A stretch of 64,000 nt of DNA, from positions 248,001 to 312,000 of the forward strand of contig JABFGF010000002.1 of assembly GCA_013112635.1 (NCBI GenBank), given 5' to 3'. The position numbers and the translations under genes were made by a program. The notes beneath the pieces are model-generated. The model worked only from the letters and a program-made list of their open reading frames with translations. It was not told the DNA's origin and did not search any database. This document shows positions 1 through 8,466 of the stretch, piece by piece (the first letter of the stretch is position 1; every line of letters begins with the position of its first letter). The stretch is from Calditrichota bacterium (GTDB taxonomy: Bacteria > Calditrichota > Calditrichia > Calditrichales > J004).

Positions 1-1660
1 TTTGTGAGTGGCAGTTGTTACAACCTTCGCGAATATAAATATCGCGTCCTTCGAGTTCTAGTGGTGTATAAGGTTTAACGCTTGCAATTGTTGGTACATT
101 GGATTCAACCATATACATTGGAATCATTTCCACTGCCCCACCAATTAAAATAGCCACGGTTGCCCATACAGTAAAATGAACTGCTTTTCCTTCTAACCAG
201 TGATGCCAATAGCCAGATTCTTCTTTATACTCTTTTTCAAGGGCTGGTGCTTCAGCCTTTTCATCTGCTAGTAAGTTACCTGCTTTAGCTGTTTTAAATA
301 AATTCCATGCGCCTATTATTGTACCAACCAGGAACAATGTACCACCAATGGATCTGACAATGTACATTGGAACAATCTGTATAACCGTTTCTAAAAAGTT
401 CGGATATTGTAAAAATCCATCTGCGGTAAATTCTTTCCACATTAAGCTTTGTGTCAATCCTGCCCAATACATTGGTAAGGCATAAAAAATTATTCCTAAA
501 GTGCCAATCCAAAAATGAGTATTTGCTTGTTTTACAGAATGTAGTTTGGTTTGAAAAATGCGTGGCCACAGCCAATACAACACTCCAAAAGTAATAAAAC
601 CATTCCATCCCAAAGCACCAACATGAACATGCGCAATAGTCCAATCTGTGTAATGGGTTAATGCATTTATACTTTTTACTGAAAGCATTGGGCCTTCAAA
701 TGTGGACATACCATAGGCTGTCACACCCACAACCATAAATTTTAAGATCGGATCTTCCCTTACTCGGTCCCATGCTCCACGCAAAGTGAGTAAACCATTT
801 AGCATTCCACCCCAAGAAGGTGCAATAAGCGCCACAGAAAAAACTGTTCCTAAAGTTTGAGCCCAATCCGGTAATGACGTATAGATTAAATGATGTGGAC
901 CAGCCCATATATAAATAAAAATAAGTGACCAGAAGTGGACAACGGATAATTTATATGAGAAAACAGGCCGGTTAGATGCCTTTGGCAGGAAGTAATACAT
1001 TAATCCTAAAAAGGGTGTTGTCAGAAAAAAAGCAACAGCATTATGACCATACCACCACTGGGTCAACGCATCCTGAACACCTGCATAAATTGAATAACTT
1101 TTTAACAAAGTAACTGGTATTTCCAAAGAATTGACAATATGCAAAACCGCAACTGTAACTATGGTAGATATATAAAACCAAATAGCAACATAAAGATGAC
1201 GCTCACGCCGCTTTGCAATTGTTCCAAACATATTTATGGCAAATACAACCCATATCAAAGTAATAAGAATATCGATAGGCCATTCCAGTTCAGCATATTC
1301 TTTACTTGTCGTAATACCAAATACAAATGAAAGTGCCGCAAGCACAATAATTAACTGCCAACCCCAAAAATGTATTTTGCTTAACGTATCGCTAAACATT
1401 CTCGCTTTAGTTAAACGCATCAATGAATAATAGACACCCGTGAAAATAGCATTACCGGCAAATGCAAAGATAACTGCATTTGTATGTAAAGGGCGCAACC
1501 GACCAAATGTTGTCCACGGGAGATTGAAGCTAAATGCAGGTATATACAGTTGGATTGCTATTATAACCCCAACCAACATACCAACGATCCCCCATAATAA
1601 AGTTGCAAAACCGAAGTTCCGCACAATCCGGTTATCGTAATAAAATGTCTCTACAGCCAT
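1..1660 (-). CDS. ccoNO: Fused cbb3-type cytochrome c oxidase subunits I and II (CcoN-CcoO), partial
   Basis: Reading the minus strand from the ATG at 1660 gives 553 codons that run off the left edge, so the 3' part is missing. A strong AGGAGGT ribosome binding site lies just upstream. The first ~480 residues are CcoN, the catalytic haem-copper subunit of the high-affinity inner-membrane oxidase. Visible signatures are RPLHTN (haem b ligand near H59), WWYGHNAVAFF (CuB ligand region), GPHHLIYT and HVHVGALGWNG. Without a stop the frame continues into CcoO, seen as LEGRDIYIREGC and the haem c motif CNNCH at the edge. Such N-O fusions are known from Bacteroidota and relatives. ccoS and ccoI lie upstream in the same direction; ccoP is presumably beyond the window. 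Confidence 0.95.
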   Translation of the reverse strand, partial: MAVETFYYDNRIVRNFGFATLLWGIVGMLVGVIIAIQLYIPAFSFNLPWTTFGRLRPLHTNAVIFAFAGNAIFTGVYYSLMRLTKARMFSDTLSKIHFWGWQLIIVLAALSFVFGITTSKEYAELEWPIDILITLIWVVFAINMFGTIAKRRERHLYVAIWFYISTIVTVAVLHIVNSLEIPVTLLKSYSIYAGVQDALTQWWYGHNAVAFFLTTPFLGLMYYFLPKASNRPVFSYKLSVVHFWSLIFIYIWAGPHHLIYTSLPDWAQTLGTVFSVALIAPSWGGMLNGLLTLRGAWDRVREDPILKFMVVGVTAYGMSTFEGPMLSVKSINALTHYTDWTIAHVHVGALGWNGFITFGVLYWLWPRIFQTKLHSVKQANTHFWIGTLGIIFYALPMYWAGLTQSLMWKEFTADGFLQYPNFLETVIQIVPMYIVRSIGGTLFLVGTIIGAWNLFKTAKAGNLLADEKAEAPALEKEYKEESGYWHHWLEGKAVHFTVWATVAILIGGAVEMIPMYMVESNVPTIASVKPYTPLELEGRDIYIREGCNNCHSQ

Positions 1661-1689
1661 AGAGAAGACCTCCTTTTAATTAATTAAAA

Positions 1690-1839
1690 TCACTTTTTTA
1701 TTTCATCATCAAATAGCATACGAATTGCTGGCGTTTCCTGGTCATCAAACTGCCCTTTTTTTACTGAAAATAAAAAGGCAATCAGGAACCCCAAAGCCAC
1801 AGAAAAACTAGCGCCGATTAGAATAAAAATTACTTCCAT
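1690..1839 (-). CDS. ccoS: cbb3-type cytochrome oxidase assembly protein CcoS
   Basis: A 49-residue single-span membrane protein. After MEVIFILIGAS comes a hydrophobic helix, then the CcoS hallmark KKGQFDDQETPAIRMLFDD. CcoS is needed for cofactor (haem/copper) insertion into cbb3 oxidase. A longer frame starts at 1872, but only the ATG at 1839 has a Shine-Dalgarno-like AAGGAT at proper spacing, and the family begins at this MEV. It sits between ccoI and ccoNO, 29 bp before the latter. Confidence 0.92.
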   Translation of the reverse strand: MEVIFILIGASFSVALGFLIAFLFSVKKGQFDDQETPAIRMLFDDEIKK

Positions 1840-1962
1840 AAAATCCTTAAAATCTAAAACATTAATTTTCAAATAACATACAAATTACAATATCCAATTT
1901 TAAATTGTATCTAAATGTTTTGGATTTTGATATTTGTGTTCTGTTAATTGTATTTATTGTCT

Positions 1963-4377
1963 CTATAATCCCAGCCTTTTTGCATTTATCCGTGTGGAAA
2001 GTGTTGCAAAAACCACAACGGAAATTGAGCTTAAAGGCATTAAAATCGCTGCAATCAAAGGAGATAAAACCCCTGTTACTGCAAAATATAATCCAACCGA
2101 ATTATATAAAAATGATAAAATAAAACTTGTAATTACCGTATTATAACTCGATTTGGCATAATTTATAAACACAGGTAATTTTTCAAAATGGTTTGCATTT
2201 AAGATTGCATCACAAGCCGGAGAAAAAGTATTCACATCCTCCGATATAGAAATCCCCAAATCGCTTTGCTTCAGAGCACCGGCATCATTGAGGCCGTCTC
2301 CTATCATCAATGTTCTGTCTCCGGCTTTCTGTAAATTCAAAATAAAATTTTGCTTGTCATAAGGAGTTTGGTTAAACCGTATTTCTCCTTTTATTTTAAA
2401 CTTTTCAAACAGACCTGTTAAGAAGTTTTTCTCACGGGCATTATCTCCGGAAATTAGGGCTATTTTAAAGTTTTTGGCCAACTTTTGTAAAACATTGCTC
2501 AACCCTGGACGGTAGCTGTTTTTTATGCTGAAATAACCTTTATAATCACCATCAATTAGTACATGGGCAGTCGATCCGGAAAACTCAATATTTTGTAATT
2601 GAGGTACGCCAATCCATTGTGCGCTTCCAATCCGTACATCATGGCCATTTATTTGTGCCAGCATTCCTTTGCCGCTGATTTCAACAAAATCATTTGCCGG
2701 CAATATTTTCCCTGCTTTTAAAAAATTATAAATAAAACGGCTTATCGGATGAACCGAATTATTTGTTAAAGATTTAATCAACTCTTCGTCAGGAAGACTT
2801 AGTTTTTTAGAAAATGAAATTTCTGGTTTTTTTTGCCAGGTCAAGGTTCCTGTTTTGTCAAAAACAATATGCGAAATTGATTTTATCTGTTCGATGGTTC
2901 GGATATTTTTTAGAAAAAATTCATTCTTTCCAAACACACGCAAGGCATTACCAAAAGAAAATGGAATAGACAAAGCCAACGCACATGGACAGGCAATAAT
3001 CAAAATGGCAGATACAACATTTATGGTCATTCGCCAGTCAACCATCGCCCAATAAGTTCCGGAAATTATTGCAATAGCCAGCACAGCAAAAGTAAAGTTC
3101 TGAGCGATCTTATCAGAAAGTGAGGATAATTTAGCCTGGCCTTCTTCTTTAAAAATATCGTTGTTCCACAGTTTGGTTAAATAGCTTTGGGACACTTTTT
3201 TTACAATTTTAACCTCAATTGTCGATCCGCTTAATCGTCCGCCCGCGTACAACATCTCATTTTGATTTTTATCAACCAGCTCAGATTCACCGGTTACAAA
3301 ACTATAATCAATGGAGGCAGTCTCGGAGAGCAAGAGTGCATCAGCCGGTATTAACTCCTGGTTTCTCAACAAAATGGTATCTCCGATATTTAGTTTTGAA
3401 ACGGGAATGACCCTGTTTTCACCAGCCTCTAAAAGTGTTACGGAAACAGGAAAGTATGATTTATAATTTCGCTCAAAAGAGAGGGTTGCATACGTTTTAT
3501 CCTGGAACAACCGGCCTAAAAGCAGAAAAAATACCAACCCTGTAAAAGAATCGAAATACCCGGGTCCATTTCCACTAATAATTTCAAACAAGCTACGTGC
3601 AACCAATGCCAAAATCCCAATTGAAATGGGGACATCAATATTTAGCATTTTTTTACGGAGCCCTTTAAATGATGAGATAAAATAATCTGATGCACTGTAA
3701 AATAATACCGGGATTGCTAACAGGATATTTAATGTACCAAAAACCAATTTAAAGTCTGAAGTTAATGCCTGCCAAGCATCAAGGTATTCAGGAAAACTAA
3801 ACATCATCGAATTGCCAAAAGCAAATCCGGCTATGCCAATTTTTATATATAGCTTTTTATTTGATGTTTCCTGCTTTTTCTGTTCCAGGTCTATTAGGTT
3901 TATTTGGGGCTCATAACCAAGCGAAGTTAATAATTCGGCAATTTCACGTAATGAAATATTAGCGTTGTTATAAGTTAAAGATACCTCTTTTTTTACAAAA
4001 TTTACCCTTGATGACTTTACAGCGGGGTTTAGCTTATATATTTTTTCCAGTAACCAAATACAGGAGCTGCAGTGAATTGAAGGGATAAAAAATGTAACTT
4101 TTGAAGTTTCGCTTTCTGAAAATTCTAAGAGTTGATTTATAACAGCATTGTCATCTAAAAATGAAAACTTCTCTTTAAAAAAGGGAGTTGCGGCGTTAAT
4201 ACCAGGAGAGTTCTCCAAATTATAGTACGTGCAAAGGTTATTCTCAGATAAAAGCTCGTAAACAACTTTACAGCCGTTACAACAAAACAGCTTATCATCG
4301 AAACTAATCTTTGTTTCGCGGCACTCTTCACCACAATGATAGCAAAGTTGTTTTTTGTCTATTGAAGTTTCATGCAT
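1963..4377 (-). CDS. ccoI: Copper-translocating P1B-type ATPase for cbb3 oxidase (CcoI/FixI/CopA2 type)
   Basis: An 804-residue inner-membrane pump expected to export Cu(I) for assembly of the neighbouring cbb3 oxidase. Domain order: an N-terminal cysteine-rich metal-binding segment (C12, C15, C19, C32, C33, C36); a heavy-metal-associated domain with CSSC at 103-106; membrane helices; the actuator loop with TGES; the CPC metal site near 460-462; the phosphorylation motif DKTGTLT near 506; and GDGLND in the P-domain. Length and the N-terminal cysteine cluster match the FixI/CcoI branch rather than short CopA proteins. The stop is about 120 bp upstream of ccoS, and both are followed by ccoNO, which supports the assignment. 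A general copper-efflux CopA is the alternative. Confidence 0.92.
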   Translation of the reverse strand: MHETSIDKKQLCYHCGEECRETKISFDDKLFCCNGCKVVYELLSENNLCTYYNLENSPGINAATPFFKEKFSFLDDNAVINQLLEFSESETSKVTFFIPSIHCSSCIWLLEKIYKLNPAVKSSRVNFVKKEVSLTYNNANISLREIAELLTSLGYEPQINLIDLEQKKQETSNKKLYIKIGIAGFAFGNSMMFSFPEYLDAWQALTSDFKLVFGTLNILLAIPVLFYSASDYFISSFKGLRKKMLNIDVPISIGILALVARSLFEIISGNGPGYFDSFTGLVFFLLLGRLFQDKTYATLSFERNYKSYFPVSVTLLEAGENRVIPVSKLNIGDTILLRNQELIPADALLLSETASIDYSFVTGESELVDKNQNEMLYAGGRLSGSTIEVKIVKKVSQSYLTKLWNNDIFKEEGQAKLSSLSDKIAQNFTFAVLAIAIISGTYWAMVDWRMTINVVSAILIIACPCALALSIPFSFGNALRVFGKNEFFLKNIRTIEQIKSISHIVFDKTGTLTWQKKPEISFSKKLSLPDEELIKSLTNNSVHPISRFIYNFLKAGKILPANDFVEISGKGMLAQINGHDVRIGSAQWIGVPQLQNIEFSGSTAHVLIDGDYKGYFSIKNSYRPGLSNVLQKLAKNFKIALISGDNAREKNFLTGLFEKFKIKGEIRFNQTPYDKQNFILNLQKAGDRTLMIGDGLNDAGALKQSDLGISISEDVNTFSPACDAILNANHFEKLPVFINYAKSSYNTVITSFILSFLYNSVGLYFAVTGVLSPLIAAILMPLSSISVVVFATLSTRINAKRLGL

Positions 4378-4708
4378 AACTAAAAAGCGGGATTCGACTC
4401 AACTATTGAATATGCTAAATACATGCCAAATATTAAAATTATCATGGTTTATATTATGAATCGGGAATTGCGTATTTTAGTACAAAAAACCCTTCATTAC
4501 AAAAATAAGATATTACTAGTGATTCTTATTTATAGCACAATAATTAAACCATATTCCCACTAATGAGAACTTAGTAAAATAATACATTGATCTAAACATG
4601 ATAATTGATGCATTAATGCTAATATCGATACAAATTAATAATGCCAATTATACAAGTATTTATATTGAATATTTATGGCACTAAAATTGTACTTAGCTGA
4701 AATAAACT
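4378..4708. promoter_or_regulatory. Divergent intergenic region between ccoI and the receiver-like gene
   Basis: A 331-bp, very AT-rich spacer with no credible gene. It should hold promoters for both ccoI (minus) and the receiver-like gene (plus). The clearest structure is an inverted repeat with 8-bp arms, AAATAAGA at 4503-4510 and TCTTATTT at 4524-4531, separated by 13 bp, which could be an operator. No clean FNR box was found, although cbb3 loci are often FNR-controlled. Regulatory function is inferred from position only. Confidence 0.35.
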
Positions 4709-5104
4709 ATGCGTTTAGATTTTATGACTATAAAAAACGAAAATAAAAAAATCCTTTTAATAGAAAGTGATCAAGTATTAAGCCAATCTCTTATCCGGAT
4801 GCTTAATAAAGAAGATTACAATTTAGTCTTCCATAAAAATTTAGAAAAGGCCATTTGTGATCTTAAAACAAAACATTTTGATACTATCATTTTTGGACTG
4901 AATCAACCCTTCACTAACTCGATTGATTCACTTAATCACCTACAATCTTTATCAGGTATTCCAGAGATAATTGTTTTAAGTTCATTTAACTTAGATGAAA
5001 TCAAAAGCGCTTTTCAATCGCGCTTAATAAATAATATTTTGATTAAACCAATCAAAAAAGAAACCCTCTTAGACTGTATTTCAAATATTAAAACATTTGC
5101 CTAA
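4709..5104 (+). CDS. Receiver-like protein without the phospho-acceptor aspartate
   Basis: A 131-residue stand-alone receiver (REC) fold. The first strand ILLIESD carries acidic residues E19 and D21, strand 3 is DTIIFGLNQP, strand 4 ends in the conserved Ser region VLSS, and strand 5 has the invariant Lys-Pro (K113-P114). At the position where response regulators have the phosphorylated Asp there is Gly (G63). It is therefore probably a phosphorylation-independent pseudo-receiver. ATG 4709 and ATG 4724 (residue 6) are both possible starts; neither has a good ribosome binding site. No kinase lies next to it. The downstream M1 peptidase is in the same direction 87 bp away. Confidence 0.7.
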   Translation: MRLDFMTIKNENKKILLIESDQVLSQSLIRMLNKEDYNLVFHKNLEKAICDLKTKHFDTIIFGLNQPFTNSIDSLNHLQSLSGIPEIIVLSSFNLDEIKSAFQSRLINNILIKPIKKETLLDCISNIKTFA

Positions 5105-5191
5105 CTTTTCCTGTAAATTAGAACGGGACATCTCTTTAACTTAAATTAAGTACATTCCTGTGTGTAAATAAAACTTATTTTGGGATCTTTA

Positions 5192-6835
5192 ATGAAAACT
5201 TTTTTTAAATGGTTGGGAATAATTATTGGTAGCCTGATACTACTTTTGATAATTGTTGCAGGTATACTTTATTGGTATTTTAGTCCGGATTATTCCTCTG
5301 GTGGAATCCTTTCAGAAAACCAGGCCCAATACGATGTTTTGCATTACAATATAAACCTTGAAATTGATGCACAAGAAGAGACAATTGACGGCTATACTAT
5401 AATAAATATTAAATCCACTTCAGATTCGTTAGATGTACTGGAATTTGACCTGCTTGATAATTTTGATATTTCAAATATCGAGATTGATGATGTTACAATA
5501 AAAAGTTTTACCCATGTGGATTATAAACTATTAATCGATGCTGGCAAAACCTGGCAGAAAAATGATCAAATAAAAATAAAAATTGTTTACAGAGGCTCAC
5601 CTCCTGAAGCCAAAAGACCTCCATGGGTTGGCGGATTTGTTTGGGAAAAAGATGAAAATGAGAATGATTGGGTTGGGCTTGCCTGCCAAGGAGAAGGTGG
5701 TAAAATCTGGTTCCCTTGTAAAGATCATCCATCAGATGAACCGGATAGCGCAGCTATAAATATTACAGTCCCGGAAGATTATTTTGTAGCAGCAAATGGA
5801 CTTTTGCGAAAAGAATCATACCCCAAGCCCGGGCATAAAACATATCACTGGTTTACCGGTTACCCTATCAATAATTATTTAATAAACTTCGGAATGGGCA
5901 AATTTGAAAAGGTTGAAAAAAAATATCTCACAGAAAGCGGCAAAGAAATGCCTGTTGTTTTTTATGTTTTACCACAAATGCGTTTCGGTGCAGATTCGCT
6001 TTTAGACCAGGCTGTTGATATGCTTGAATCCTACAGAAAGTTTTTTGGGGAGTATCCCTGGACAGATGAAAAACTTGGCCTTTTAAACACCAGTTTTTTG
6101 GGGATGGAACATCAGACAATAATTGCTTATGGAAACAAATATCATAATCGCACAATTGGTGATTTGAGTTTTGACCAACTATTGTTACATGAGCTGGGTC
6201 ATGAATGGTGGGGAAACAAAGTAACAGCCGGGGATTGGGGTGATTTTTGGATTCAGGAAGGTATTTGCACTTATGGAGAAGCATTGTATGTTTTGGATAA
6301 AAGCGGTGAAGAGGCGTACCATGAATATATGAGACGTTTTCAAAGAAGAATCTGGAACCGGTCACCCATCGCCAGCCCTAAAAATACAACATCTAATGAT
6401 GCTTATAGTGGAGATATTTATACTAAAGGGGCTGCATTTATGCATACTCTTAGATTTGTAATTGGTGATTCTGTTTTCTTTCCTACTCTGAAACAATTTG
6501 CAACAGATTCGGCATATACTTTTCATAATTTTGTAAGTACTAATGATCTACTAAATTTAGTAAATAAAAACTCTGGAATGGCTTTGGACAGCCTTTTTAA
6601 TCTATACCTTTATACGACAGACTATCCGCAAATAAGAATTGATTCTCTCTCGGCAAACAGTTTTAATGTTTCTATCCCAAATATAAATTTTAATCTTCCA
6701 ATGGAAGTAAGTTATAATGGAATAACTGACACACTTCAGATTGGCAAGCAGACAATCCAAATAACTTCAGATAGCAGACCGGTTGTTGATGAGAAAAACT
6801 GGTATTTAAAAGAAGTGGCCAAGACTGATGAATAG
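5192..6835 (+). CDS. Membrane-anchored M1-family metallopeptidase
   Basis: A 547-residue zinc aminopeptidase-like protein. An N-terminal hydrophobic helix (about residues 5-32) should anchor it in the inner membrane with the enzyme in the periplasm. The M1 N-terminal beta domain is followed by the exopeptidase segment LGMEH (GxMEN-like) and the zinc motif HELGHEWW, with ligands H333 and H337, catalytic E334 and third ligand E356, spaced as in M1 enzymes. A tyrosine in DIYTKGA fits the transition-state stabiliser. The C-terminal part is short, so this is a compact member. The open frame begins with TTG at 5180, but the ATG at 5192 starts directly at the membrane anchor. Substrate is unknown. 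Confidence 0.88.
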   Translation: MKTFFKWLGIIIGSLILLLIIVAGILYWYFSPDYSSGGILSENQAQYDVLHYNINLEIDAQEETIDGYTIINIKSTSDSLDVLEFDLLDNFDISNIEIDDVTIKSFTHVDYKLLIDAGKTWQKNDQIKIKIVYRGSPPEAKRPPWVGGFVWEKDENENDWVGLACQGEGGKIWFPCKDHPSDEPDSAAINITVPEDYFVAANGLLRKESYPKPGHKTYHWFTGYPINNYLINFGMGKFEKVEKKYLTESGKEMPVVFYVLPQMRFGADSLLDQAVDMLESYRKFFGEYPWTDEKLGLLNTSFLGMEHQTIIAYGNKYHNRTIGDLSFDQLLLHELGHEWWGNKVTAGDWGDFWIQEGICTYGEALYVLDKSGEEAYHEYMRRFQRRIWNRSPIASPKNTTSNDAYSGDIYTKGAAFMHTLRFVIGDSVFFPTLKQFATDSAYTFHNFVSTNDLLNLVNKNSGMALDSLFNLYLYTTDYPQIRIDSLSANSFNVSIPNINFNLPMEVSYNGITDTLQIGKQTIQITSDSRPVVDEKNWYLKEVAKTDE

Positions 6836-6981
6836 AAAATCCGATTGTAAAATGTAAACTTAACTATCTTTAATTTTTTTAATATAGGATCGAATCGCAA
6901 AAAAATGTTCACTTAATAACTTCCTTTATCGAAGTGAATCATGCTTCTTCTTTTCTAACTTTACTACCTTCATAATACCTC

Positions 6982-6995
6982 TAAACAGCTGTTTA
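6982..6995. repeat. Perfect 14-bp palindrome TAAACAGCTGTTTA
   Basis: A self-complementary 14-mer about 165 bp before the porin start. Dimeric helix-turn-helix regulators bind sites of this kind. Binding is inferred; only the symmetry is seen. Confidence 0.45.
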
Positions 6996-7013
6996 TTTAT
7001 AAGAAAAAAGAAT

Positions 7014-7071
7014 TTTCAAACATTGTGAATTTTATCTCTAATATGGTTATATTAGAGGTGATTGTTTGAAA
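7014..7071. repeat. Nested inverted repeats upstream of porin gene
   Basis: The outer arms TTTCAAACA (7014-7022) and TGTTTGAAA (7063-7071) are perfectly complementary over 9 bp. They enclose a second perfect 9-bp pair, CTCTAATAT (7036-7044) and ATATTAGAG (7049-7057), around a 4-bp GGTT centre. The structure could be a paired operator or a folded mRNA leader. It lies about 85 bp upstream of the GTG start at 7157. Confidence 0.55.
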
Positions 7072-7156
7072 GTTTAGAAATAGCGTCACATAATTTAGAG
7101 CAAATTCAATCCCAGAATTATTGAACTCAACTAGATAGACAACAGGAGGTAGTACA

Positions 7157-8401
7157 GTGCATAAACTCTTATTACTTTTATTACTTTTTTCAATTTCATT
7201 ATATGCTCAATCAGCTCAGGAAGTTGAAAATACATTCGGTGTAAAGTTTAGTGGTTTTATTAAAACTGATGTTATGTTTGATAGCCGCCAAACCGTTTCT
7301 GCGCGGGAAGGCCACTTTCTCCTTTATCCTGCAGGTGAAATGCCGGATGCAAATGGAGATGATATTAATGCAAAGCCAAATTTGAATATGCTTTCAATCC
7401 AAACCCGGCTCAAAGCAGGAATCACAGGCCCAAATGCCTTTGGTGCAAAAACAAGCGGCGTAATTGAGGGTGCCTTTTTTGGACACTCAAACTCCGACAT
7501 AAATGGATTCAGGCTTCGCCATGCTTTTATTAAACTAAGTTGGCAAAAATCATCTTTGTTGATTGGTCAAACCTGGCACCCAATGTTTATCACAGAAGTT
7601 TTCCCTGGTGTCGTTTCATTTAATACCGGTGTTCCATTCCAGCCATTCTCAAGAAATCCACAAATAAGATATACAAAAAATGTAAACCATATTTCAATTA
7701 GTTTTACTGCCGCATCTCAAAGGGATTTTGCAAGCACCGGCCCAAACGGAGGTACATCCTCATACCTGAGAAACTCTTCTATACCAATTATAAACACAAC
7801 TGTTAAGTATAAAACCGATAATGTCGTTTTAGGTGCCGGATTAAATTACATGACAATTATGCCAAGATTATTTACTTCTAATGATTATGGTGCTGATCCG
7901 CTTACTAAATATGATGCTGATGAAACCGTAAGCAGTTTAGCGGGGATTGCTTTTGCAAAATTTGTCTCTGGTGAGTTTACAATAAAAGCTGAAAGTATTT
8001 ATGGGTCTAATATGACCGACTTGCTTATGCTTGGTGGTTATGCAGTTAAATCTACAGACTTAGCAACCGGTGCAGAAGAATATACCAATTCCAAAACCTT
8101 GTCTGCCTGGACTGACTTATCCTATGGAAAAGGATTTGGTTTCGGTCTATTTGCCGGTTATACAAACAATATGGGGACAGAAGATGAAAATACCGGTCCG
8201 TATTACTCACGCGGATCAAATATTGACAATGTTATTCGTGTCTCCCCACGGCTTCAATACCAAATAGGTAAAACACGGTTTGCCGGAGAAGTTGAATATA
8301 CATCTGCAGCTTATGGTACAGCAGATATCAACGGAAAAGTTAAAGATACAACAAACACTGATAATATCAGGTTGGTTATTGCAGCCTATTTATTTTTTTA
8401 A
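7157..8401 (+). CDS. Outer-membrane porin-like beta-barrel protein
   Basis: A 414-residue protein with a clear signal peptide (hydrophobic residues 3-15, cleavage probably after SLYAQ). The mature part alternates polar and hydrophobic residues in strands, has aromatic girdle residues, and ends in a hydrophobic strand with terminal aromatic FF, as outer-membrane barrels do. It resembles DcaP-like or general porins, but the exact family cannot be fixed by eye. The GTG start has a perfect AGGAGGT upstream. It is followed in the same direction by two symporter subunits, so a likely role is letting their substrate across the outer membrane. Substrate specificity is inferred from that context. Confidence 0.75.
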   Translation: MHKLLLLLLLFSISLYAQSAQEVENTFGVKFSGFIKTDVMFDSRQTVSAREGHFLLYPAGEMPDANGDDINAKPNLNMLSIQTRLKAGITGPNAFGAKTSGVIEGAFFGHSNSDINGFRLRHAFIKLSWQKSSLLIGQTWHPMFITEVFPGVVSFNTGVPFQPFSRNPQIRYTKNVNHISISFTAASQRDFASTGPNGGTSSYLRNSSIPIINTTVKYKTDNVVLGAGLNYMTIMPRLFTSNDYGADPLTKYDADETVSSLAGIAFAKFVSGEFTIKAESIYGSNMTDLLMLGGYAVKSTDLATGAEEYTNSKTLSAWTDLSYGKGFGFGLFAGYTNNMGTEDENTGPYYSRGSNIDNVIRVSPRLQYQIGKTRFAGEVEYTSAAYGTADINGKVKDTTNTDNIRLVIAAYLFF

Positions 8402-8466
8402 AAAACAATCAAAATGTTACGTGCTAAAAAAGTGAAATTTTATTTACATAATTTTAAGGGGTAAAT

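Larger units (their letters stand above)
6836..7156 (+). promoter_or_regulatory. Upstream regulatory region of the porin-symporter cluster, with several palindromes
   Basis: A 321-bp spacer without a gene. It contains a perfect 14-bp palindrome at 6982-6995, then nested inverted repeats at 7014-7071, and ends in a strong AGGAGGT ribosome binding site at 7144-7150 before the GTG start of the porin. No T-run follows the hairpins, so they do not look like terminators. The promoter for the uptake genes is expected here. Confidence 0.5.

Noticed and set aside
294-908. Two minus-strand frames of 116 and 70 residues
   Set aside because: They are shifted frames within ccoNO, whose own frame runs off the window edge.
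1905-2146. Two overlapping plus-strand frames of about 70 residues
   Set aside because: They cover the ccoI 3' end and the ccoI-ccoS gap, lack ribosome binding sites and resemble nothing known.
4590-4620. Possible FNR box (TTGAT followed later by TGATAATTGAT)
   Set aside because: The half-sites do not form TTGAT-N4-ATCAA symmetry, so no claim is made.
5928-6365. 145-residue minus-strand frame
   Set aside because: Antisense to the M1 peptidase across its zinc motif; composition is not protein-like.
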